From Dromiciops gliroides (taxonomy: Eukaryota > Chordata > Mammalia > Microbiotheria > Microbiotheriidae), in assembly GCF_019393635.1 (NCBI RefSeq), contig NC_057866.1:10364223-10428222 (forward strand): a stretch of 64,000 bases of DNA. Direction: 5' to 3'. Below are positions 13,612 through 24,170 of the stretch, piece by piece. How positions within the stretch are numbered: position 1 is the stretch's first letter; each line of letters starts with the position of its first letter. The position numbers and the translations under genes were made by a program. Under the pieces are notes generated by a model. The model had not been told where the DNA came from and did not search any database. It worked only from the letters and a program-made list of their open reading frames with translations.

Positions 13612-16600
13612 GGCCAGCAGGTTTGTGGGCAGAGTGCTAGGGGATCTATAGGCCCCCACAGGATGGAAAGTGTGTGTGTATGTGAGGAAGACCTGAGCAA
13701 GCAGGGGGACCCCGCTGGGTTCCAGAAGCCGTTGCGGGTATGTACTGTCTGGCTGGGGCAGAGAACTGACCCTCCTCTGTCCCCACAGGGTGCCAACCTC
13801 CTCCTTACCCTCCATGGAGATGTCAAACTGGGTCAGTGCTGGAGCAGGAGCCCGTGAAGGAACAAGGGGCAGTCCGGGGGGGATTGGGGGGAAGAGCAAA
13901 ACCCCTTGGGGATGAGAGGGGGGTGGGCAGAGCCTGAAGAGACCGGTGCTCTGGGAGAAGCCTTGGGCGCCCCCATCAAACTGCCCATGAGCCTCCCGGG
14001 CACAGGAGGGCAGGGAGGGTGAATCCCTATGGCCTGTATCTGTTTGGAAGCCTGAGGCTCTGGGAAGCTTTGGGCCCCTCGGGGGGAAGGGGGTGGCAGG
14101 CCTTGGGAGGGCTCGGGCTGAAGCAGAGACAGGGAGCTGAGCCAAGGAGCCAGGTGTATCCTGCCTCCAGAGCTGGGGGGGGGTGGGAAGGGTGTGGGGG
14201 GAGGCGGGGGAAGTTGGCCTGTCTGGGCTGGGGACTGGACAGCTCATCCCCTTCTCTCCATAGCTGACTTTGGTGTGTCTGGTGAGCTCACAGCTTCAGT
14301 GGCCAAGAGGAGATCTTTCATTGGGACCCCCTACTGGTAAGAAGATGTCCCCACTCCCCTAGAAGGGGCTCCCCTGGGGGCCCAGAGAAGGTGACACTGC
14401 CTCTCTGCCCCCCAGGATGGCCCCCGAAGTGGCCGCCGTGGAGCGCAAAGGGGGCTACAATGAGCTATGTGATGTCTGGGCCATAGGGATCACCGCCATC
14501 GAGCTCGCCGAGCTGCAGCCCCCGCTCTTCCACCTGCACCCCATGAGGTCAGTCAGCACCTTCGCTCCCACACCTGTCCCAGCCCTGAGCTGCAGACCCT
14601 GATCTTTGATCTCCCCATTCCTCCTGCAGGGCATTGATGTTGATGTCTAAGAGCAGCTTCCAGCCTCCCAAGCTGAAAGAGAAGGCTTGCTGGTGAGTAG
14701 CCAACCTGCGCTTCCCACTGCTGGACCTTTGCTCGGGCTGTTCCCCCTGCCTGGCTTCACTCCCTCCTCAGCTTCACCTGCTAAGATCTTCAAGGCTCAG
14801 CTCCGGTGGCTCCTCCCATGCAAAGCTTTCTTGATCCTCCCCTCAGCTGGGGGGTGGTGGTGCTGGTGGCATCTTCCCTGGGGCTGCCCCAGGGGCATTG
14901 GCCCAGCTCTGACCCTGATCTGGCTCTCAGGTCCCAGAATTTCCACCATTTCCTCAAGCTAGCCTTGACCAAGAACCCCAAGAAAAGGCCCCCAGCTGAG
15001 AAGCTCCTGCAGGTCAGAGAACCTTTGGGAGGGAAGGGGGAAGGGGCTGATGGGAGAGCCGAAGGCAGAGTCGTAATGTGGGTGGCTGAGGGGGGAAGGC
15101 CTTCCATCAGCTCTTGGGAGGGCCCTCGGATGTGCTGTGTTGGGGCAGCTCTGAGCCTCCCTGATGCTTGGTTCCTCCCCCCACTCCCAGCACCCTTTCA
15201 CAGCCCAAACCCTCCCCCGGACACTCCTCATGCAGCTCCTGGACAAACTCAATGATCCCCACCTGGGCATCCCTACCCCAGAGGACTGTGACCTGGAGGT
15301 GAGGGGAGCCCCAGGTCTTGGGGGGCTGAGGTGGGGAGTGGCAGGCACCATGGAGTGGGGTGAGCCTCACCATCCCTTTCTGCTGCAGACCTATGACATA
15401 TTTCCTGACACGATCCACTCCAGAGGACAGCACAGTCAGGCAGAGAGGACCCCATCTGAGATTCAGTGTGAGTTATAGCAGTGGTGGAGAGAGAGAGAAG
15501 CTGGGCTCCCAGGGCTTCTCTTTTTCTACCTGTCTTTTCTCACCTGCTCTGTGCCCTTGCTCCAGGCCCTCTGTCCCTTCCGGGCTCCCTGCCTTATTGT
15601 CCAATTTCATTCTAGTCCACCAGGTCAAGTTTGGCGCTCCCAGGAGGAAGGAGACAGAGCCCCTGTGTGAGCCGGTAAGAAGGCCCACGGGAGGGGAGAA
15701 TCTGTGCCCAGGGTCCGGGGCTAACCTCTTTACAGGCCTTCAAACTGGGGACGGTTTCATGCTGAGTGAGTGGGATGGCTTTCCTCTAGGCCCAGGGCCT
15801 TCAGCTAGAGCCGCCAAGGATGAAGTGGTATTTCCACCCACCCTGAACTCTTCCATTTGCAACTGGGGAGAGCCTGGCTCTGGGCTCAGAGGACCCAGAC
15901 TCAAATTCTGCCTCTGCCACACACCCCTGAGCTAGTCTACCTAATCAGGCTCCTTGGGATGAGGGCAGCTGGACTGGATGGCCCCGGGTCCCTTCTGGCT
16001 CTAGCTTTGGCGCAGTCCTTGGTACTGAAGTATTCCCCCTCCCCCCCCCCCCCCCCCCCCCCCCCCCGTTTTATTGGAGTGTTTTGTTTTTATGTGAGAA
16101 ATATTTACTGGTAACCCCTCCCTCCCCATTCCCAGCTCCACCATGGTGCCTGTTTTCCCACAGCGTCTCCAGCATTTGTCCTTCTCCTTTCTGTGGTTAT
16201 CTTTGCCAATCTGTTGGGGGTAAGGGGAATCTCAGGATTGCTTTCATTTAATTAATGGCAACTAACTGGTGCAGCAGGTAGAACTCAGGACTTGGAGTCA
16301 GGAACCCCAATTTCAAATTCAGCCTCAGATCCTTTCTAGTTGTGTGGACTGGGTCGAGTTACTTACCCTCTAGTTACCTCGTTTTTCTCAACTCTAAAAT
16401 GTGTATAATTGTAGCAGCTACCTCTCAGGATAAATCAGGATAAAATGAGATCATGTTTACAAAGTGCTTTATAAACCTTAAAGTGATTTATATATGTGTG
16501 TAGGTGTATATGTATATACATATATTCTATACACACATATATAAGTATTGTTGTTATTATTACTAATTTCCATTTCTCTAGTGGTCACTTGAAGTATTTC

Positions 16601-19600
16601 TTCATGACTTTAGCTGGCCTTGGTTTCTCTACATGGTATAGAAGGGATCCCCGCACAGGTCCAGCAAGACCCTCTCAATTCCCTTGAGAATCATCTGTTC
16701 ATTTCCTTAAAGCGTTTATCATTTGGGAAATGACTCTTCTTCTTAAGACTTTGAATCAGTTCCTCATCTGTTTTGGAAATGAGACTTTTATACAAGAACC
16801 CAGTGCTTCTCAGTAATGCGCTTCTCTCTTCACAGTGGGAGGAGGAGTGGATGCTGTTAGGGAAGGAGGAGCTGACTGGGTAGGTGGGGGCAGTGGGCTG
16901 GGGGGCTGGGGAGGGCGGGGCAATACAAGGGATTGACCTCTTACCCTGCGGCCTCCTTTGTGCCTCCCTCCTTAGGAGTTTGCTGCAGTCAGTCCAAGAG
17001 GCCTTAGAGGAAAGGTGAGCCTTGGGATTGGCTGGACGGGGAGTCCTTTGCACGCTTGGAGGGAGGGTAGGGTTCAGAGGCCCTGGGCAGGATCCCTGTA
17101 CACCTTCCCTGAAGGCCTTGGGTGATCAGAGGCCCCCGGCCTCCCAAAGCTGCCTACTGCACTTTTGTTCAGCTCTGTCTGCTGGGAACCACCTTCAGCC
17201 TCACTGGGGGATAAACATACTTGGGCTCCCAGCCTAAACGTGGCAAACACTCGTCATAAGCCTACCACACGCCTGGCACTGCCATACGTAGTATAGACAA
17301 GCCCCAGGCAGGAGGAAATACCCCGTGTCCATAGATTGTTCAGTGTGAGGTCATTTGGGGAGAGAACACTGACAGCCGGCCTGGGAGGGGGAAGTAAGAG
17401 AGGAATGCCTCGCTTCCGAGGAGCTCGTGGGCAGAGTCTGAAGCAGATGAGGGTTTCTGGGAGGTGAGGACCTGCGTGCGGGGGGCGGGGTGGGATGCCA
17501 GGTTTGGGGGCAGCTAGTTATCTAGTCTGGCTGGTGTGGACAGTGAGTGAGGGGAGGATGGGAAAGAAGCCTGGAAAAGCATCATGGAGTGGATAGAGCA
17601 CCAGCCCTGGAGTCAGGAGGACCTGAGTTCAGATCTGACCTTGGACACTTGGCATTTACCGGCTGTGTGACCCTGGGCAAGTCACTTAACCCCAATTGCC
17701 TCACTAAAAAAAAAGAAAGAAAGAAAAAGTGTCGTGGAGCCTGGTGAGTTGGATCAATGTGGAGGACACGAGATGCTAGGCCGGAGGGCTTTGTGTCTTA
17801 TCCTCGAGGTCATAGGAAGATGTCAGAACCCACTGGCAGCCGTGTAGTAGATGACTGGACAAGGGAGGGACTGGAGGCAAGGAGGCCAGTGAGGCTGTCA
17901 CAGCGGTCCGGGGGGTAGTCTTGTGCATGGAGAGGGCGGAGCTGATGGGCATGGAGCCGATGGGCATGGAGCCGGTGGGCATGGAGCCGATGGGCATGGA
18001 GCCGGAGAGGAAGATGCTAGACTTGGCACTGTGTGTCAGAGGGAAGAGCCGGGTGGATGATGAGGTGGCAAGTCTGGGAGCCCAGGAAGATGGTGGCGCC
18101 TGCCAGAGAGATGGCATGGGAGTGGGGGTGGAAGGAATGGTGGGGGAAGATCAGTTTTTGATGACAATGGGGAACCCAGATGTGAATGCCCTGCAGGTGA
18201 GAGATGTGTCTGTGAACTGGGAGTTATCTGTGTAGAGGTAGTCGCTGAGACTGCCTGGGGGAGTATGGGGAGAGAAGAGGAGAGGGCCTGGGACATAGCC
18301 CCAGGGGGCACATGCCTACTGGGTGACAATGGTGCCACCTGAGGCCACTGGACAGTGGGGGCATCATGCGTGTTCATCGTGTGCTGTGCACACGTGTGTA
18401 TGTACATGTGTGTGCGTGGTGTGTTTGGGGAGGCAGGGCAGGGTTGGTGGGTTCGGAAGCAGCAGAGAGGGACACTGGAAGGTGAGAAGTGGAATTTAAA
18501 AGCCTCCAGGAGATCACTGGGCACCTTGGAGAACAGTCGAGTGCTGAGGGTGGGAACCAGAGGACAAAGGCTGGGCAAGGGGTGAGGGAAGGTGGGAGGC
18601 CAGTCCTGTGCACAGCAGAGTCAAGCAAAAGCTTTGCTTCAGAAAGCTGGTAGAGGCCCAGGTGTGCTGGTAGACCGAGGGGAAGGAGCTAGTGGGGGCT
18701 GAAGAGAAGGACCGCTTGAGGGGAGGAGTGGAGAGGAGGCCAATGAGGATGGCTTTTCGGGTGTCAGCAGAGGGATTGGCCCTTTCACGGGGAAGGAGCC
18801 CCTCTGCTAGAGACCCCTGGAGCAAAGGGGCAGATGGAAGGAATGAGACATTCTCATTTTTGGAAAGATTATTTTTTTCAGTGAACAAACCTTGGGCCCA
18901 TGGGTTCGTAAGGTATAGAGGCAGAGAGCAAAGGAAGCGGGTTTTTCTCTGTCAAGTAGGAGGTGAGATTCTTGGCTGGGACAGCCGGTGCTAAGGGTGC
19001 TGTGGGGTGCTGGGCAAGAGGAACTCTAGGAACCCAGTACTGAGTGCGCTGCTCTGGGCCCAGTGTGTCTGGGGGTCTGAGAGGAAGCCCAGTGCGGAGA
19101 GGGGCTTCTGTGAGAACAAGAAGATGGAAAGAGGAGAAGCGGGATGGGGTGAAGGGTAGTTTGTCACCAATCAGATGGCACTTCCTGAGGGCACTGTGGA
19201 CATGGGGACCCAGGGAAGGGGCAAGGCCAGTGCTGGATGGGGATGACAGAGCAGGAAGTGGCCGGCCTGGCACGTGGCAAATCTGAGTCACAGGGACAAG
19301 GGGAGGACAAAGCTGAAGTCTGTTGGACCCAGGAGGGAAGGTACTGATTGAACACGGGCCCCACCCTCCATGCCTTGTGTTCGTGGAGGGCTGGGTCTAC
19401 CTGGGGAGCACACTCCCACTCTCTCTCCAGCCTTTGGCGGGGCAGTATCAGGGCTGGCAGGTACTTGCTGCTGTGCCTCCAGGGGCTTGGCGGCTTGTGA
19501 ATGAATGCCTAGAATGCCCACCCTCCTGACTCCCCCTTGCAGGGTCTTCTCTCTCAAAGTCCTTCCCTATGCCTCTTATCCCTGTGGATGGTAGGCTCCC

Positions 19601-22600
19601 TGAGGGCAGGGAGTGCCCGCTGAAGTGAATGACATTCAAAGCTATGGCTCAGGCCTGGCCAGAGCCCTCCCAGGGAGCAGCGGGGTCTGGGTGGCCTTTA
19701 GCTGAGGAGTGATACTGGTTTCCCGCATAACTTCATGGTGGTTACAGGAAGGTGCTTGGCCACCTCCCAGATGTTCTGAGGAGCTTCTTGTCATTAGCAT
19801 TCTCTCTCCGATAGGAGTCTGACCATGAAGCCGGCTCTGGAGGAACAGGTGGGACTGGAGAGGGCAGGGGCCTGGCTTTGGGGTAAGGGCGGGCACAGCT
19901 GGGGGCAGGGCCTAATTTAGCAGCTGGATGCCTGACTTGGGGTCCACTTGGTCTCTTCTTCCCCAGAGCCTGGCCTCCCCTGAGGATGGAATGGGAACCA
20001 TCAAGCGGTCACCCTTTGGGGGCCCTGGGCCCCCAGGACCTTCTGAAGTGGACTCTCCTGACTCCCCTCCAGGTAAGGGGCAGCTCTGGAAGGCTCCCCT
20101 TGTAGCCAGGCCCAACTGGGGAAGCCCAGCAGGGAGAGGGAAAGAGGAGGGAGAAGGAAGCCCCCTAATGTGGGGGAGGGGAGGAGTGGGAAGTGACCAG
20201 GGTCCCTGTGCCCACCAGGGACGCCAGACCTGCCTCTGGCCCGCTCTGAAACGCCCCCACTGCTCTCTATGGAATGGGCCACCATGAAACGCAAGGAGGA
20301 CACAGAGGTCAGCCTGGGCTTCGGGAACCTGGGGGAGGGATCGTGGGGACAACTGGATAGAACTGGCTCTGAGCCCCCCCTTTCCTTCTCAGAGATCCTG
20401 CTGCCATGGTCTCCCGCCCACCCCCAAAGTTCATGTAAGTGTCCTCCGGGGGCTCCATCCTCCTCCTGCCCTCCCCCACCCCGGCATCCCGGCCTTGAAC
20501 CCAGTACTCTGCTCAGATCCATGCCCTCCCTGCAGCCCAAGAGGTTGAGGCACAGAGCCCTGAGGGGCTCGGTGCCCAGTTTCCCAGCTAGGAAGAGTCA
20601 GAGCAGTCAGAGTCTGCCACGTTCTCTCTCCTTCTGCCCTTTCTCTTCCCCGCCTGCGGTCCTGTCCATCCTCTTCCCCAGATGGGTGCCTGCTTCTCCA
20701 AGGTCTTCAATGGCTGCCCGCTGCAGATTCATGCTGCTATCACCTGGATTCACCCTGTCACCCGAGGTGGGCTCAGTGCGGGGGCGGGGGGGGGGGCGGG
20801 GGGCCTCTCAGCTGACCCCCCGGGAAGGTGGCTGCTGGTCCCTGACCCCATCTTCTGCTCTTCCAGACCAGTTCTTGGTGGTGGGGGCTGAGGAGGGGAT
20901 CTATACCCTCAATCTCCATGAATTGCACGAGGACAGTTTGGAGAAGGTGAGGGGGGGGAGGGCTTGGCCCCCAGGCAGGACAGCCCCCCCCCCAAAAAAT
21001 GCCCACGGTGGCATGTATGGGACTCGGGGTGATTGACAGGTGCCAAGGAGAGATCCAGGCACGGGGCTGGGGGAGGGAGGGGTGGGGTCCCAGGGGCTGA
21101 GGTCCCCGGGGCTGGGGTCGGGGAAGCCTGGCGGGTGAGTGAGCATCGGATGCCTCTCCTTCAGCTGATTGCCCAGCGCTGCTTCTGGCTCTACTGTGTC
21201 AACAACGTGCTTCTCTCCTTGTCAGGTGCTGCTGGAGGGCGGGTGGGCAGGGCTGGGGGTGGGCAGGGGGGCTGGGGCGGGCTGGCAGAAAGACTTCTCC
21301 GACCACTGCCCTCATCATCAGAAGTCCACTAGTGCCACCCTCAAGTTTTACAGATGGGGAAACTGAGCTGTAGGGAAGTTAAGGGACTTCTCCAAGGTCA
21401 TCCAGGGACTGAGTGGCAGAGCTGGAACCTGAAACCCAGCTCATCTAAATTGAAGCCCAGCATTCTTCTGTCTCCAAGGATCCCTGAGCCATGTGACCCT
21501 GGGCAAGGGGCTTTGGCCACTCCCTGCCTCAGTTTCCCCATCTGTAAAATGAAGGCCACAAGAAGTGCTCACTCTACAGTGAGATGGCAACATCAGAATG
21601 ATAACTGGCATGTCCTCTCCCCTGCCCTTCCCTCCTAGGGAAGACCACCCACGTCTGGGCTCATGACCTGCCAGCACTGTTTGAGCAACGGCGGCAGCAG
21701 CAGCAGCAGCGGCAGGTCCCTCTCTCTATCCCCACCCACCGGCTGACCCAGCGCATCATCCCCAGGTGGAACGGGGCCCCTGGGTTCTGGGAGGGAGAGC
21801 AGGGGCATCCCTCACCATCCCCCTCCCTTTCCCAAGGCCCACTTTGTTCTGTTCCTCAGGAGAGAAGGGTGCTAGGGTGTCAGTCTGAAGGGCCCAGGTA
21901 GATTCTGACCCACCTAGGAGCAGGTTGGGGTTCACTCGAGGGCCCATGGGCTGTCATCGGCACCCTGGAGCATCAGCACTCTGAAGTGGCCCTCCTCACT
22001 TAGGCTCCGTTGAGTTGGCCAGGCCCTGGGGTAGGACCGGGTTAAGCCTGCTCCACAAGCCTCCCAAGGGGTAGGATCGAGGGCTTGGTGGCTCAGGAGG
22101 CCTGGGGTCCCAGGCTAGCTCATGCCAGTGTTCCGCACAGGCGCTTCGCACTCTCTACGAAGATCGCGGACACCAAAGGCTGTCTCAAGTGCTGCGTGGG
22201 TAAGAGCCGGGGGTAGGCCTGGTGCGTGCCTGACTCCCTTCCATCATCTCTGCCTTCCCACAAAGCTAGGCCTCTGGAATATGGCGGGATGAGGGGCACA
22301 ACACAGCCCATATACTAGCAAGTAAAACTAAGGGACGTTGAGGAGGAAGGAGAATCAGGGAAGGCTTCCCAGAGGAAATGGCATCCAAGCTGGGCCTCAA
22401 AAGGAAACTAAAGAAAGATGGAGAGGAAGGAAGTGACCCCTCCTGGCATGGCCTGTGCAGGTGCCTGGAGGTGGGAGATGCAAGCTGAGTTCATGAATTA
22501 GTTAGCCGGTAGTGTGTGAATGGGCAGTGCTCTCAAACAGGTTAGACAGTGCTCATGCCGTGGCCTGGCTTCGGGAGGAGGCTACTTTTGCTGAATTGCT

Positions 22601-24139
22601 TTTTTTTCCCCACTTCATTACAAGGGATGGCAGGTGTCAGGGGGGGGATATATCTGAAAAGGAAGATGGTATAAAAACCCAAGGATGTCGGTACTTAAGG
22701 TTAGAAAGGCTTCCCCCCTCTTCCTTCCTGCTCTTAGCTGTGGCATGGTGGGTAAAGCTCGGGATCTGGAGTCAGTAGACTAGGCGAACAGTAGGTGTGT
22801 AACACACATTGGTTGGATGGAGCTGAGGCCCACCTAGCAGCTTTTCCCCTCCCCAGTTCGAAATCCCTACACGGGGAGCACCTTCCTGCTGGCTGCCCTG
22901 CCCTCCAGCCTGTTGCTCCTGCAGTGGTATGAGCCCCTGAAGAAATTCCTGCTTCTCAAGGTTTGGGAGCCTGAAGGGGGCAGAGGGAGGCCCCTGGGGG
23001 CTGGCTGGGGAGGACACCCAGGGTCTCTGAGCCTGCCCATCCCTGTCTGGGGGCAGAGGGAGGCCCGTGGGGGCTGACTGGGGAAGACACCCAGGGTCTC
23101 TGTCCCTGGCTGCTGTGCTGAGGCAGGCTGCTTCCTCTCTTCTGGCCCTTGCAGAATTTCACCACTGTCCTGCCCAATCCTTTGGGGCTCCTGGAGCCTC
23201 TGATACTGGAAGGGAAGGAGTTGCCTCAGGTGTGTGTGGGGGCCACCGGGCCTGGGAGACCCAGCCTGGGCCTCCAGTTCCACGTCCTCCCACTAGAAGC
23301 TGGACCCACTGCCGACTTCCTCGTCCCTCCTGGTGAGCGAGGAGCTGCAGCTCCCAGGATTAAGGAGCTCATGTTCAGGGTCACTAGGAGGGGAAGGGAC
23401 TTGCCCAGGGTCACACCAGGCCCTCTGACTCTCAGGCTACAGTCCCGATGCCCTGAAAGTGCTTACAAAGCATTTGCTTCAGAACATGCCAGTGACGTCA
23501 GTGGAGCAGACGATTGCCCCCATATTACAGAGATGGCCACTGTGGTTCCGAGAGGAGCCAGGACTTGCCTGAGATCACACAGCATCCTGCCTCTGCTGCT
23601 TGCTCATATGACCTTGGGTAGATCACATCCCATCTCTAGGCCTCAATTTCCCCATCTGTAAAAGAAGGGGGTGATGATGTGGACAGAAAAGCCAGGAGTA
23701 GTCACAAAAGAGGCCAGGGATTAGGGAGTGGGCTTGGGGAGGCCTGAGGACACTGAACACAACCTCATGCCTCCTCTGCCCACAGAGGGGGCTCCGGGCA
23801 CTGCCCAGCAGGTGATCCAGGTGGACCGAGACACAGTATTGGTGTGCTTTGAACGTGAGTGGCATCCTGGGGCTAGGAGCTGGGGGCGGGGCTGAGAGCA
23901 GGGCAGTTCCCCCCTGGGCTGGGGACTGAGCCCTGGCTCTGCCTTTTACCTGCCCCCCCCACCCCAGGCTGTGTGCAGATAGTCAACCTTCAGGGGACCC
24001 CGACAGGCTCCCTAGCTCCAGAACTCACCTTTGACTTCCCCATCGAGACTGTGGGTGAGTGAGAGGCTGGAATGCCCAGCCGGGGTGGACCCTCCTCTTT
24101 AGTCTGGGTGCAAGCCTGTCTGCCTGCCTGGAGGCAGTG

Positions 24140-24170
<31 letters not shown>

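Noticed and set aside
13522-14247. 241-codon minus-strand open frame in MAP4K2 introns 6-7
   Set aside because: Includes the TG microsatellite read as Thr-His repeats and overlaps exon 7.
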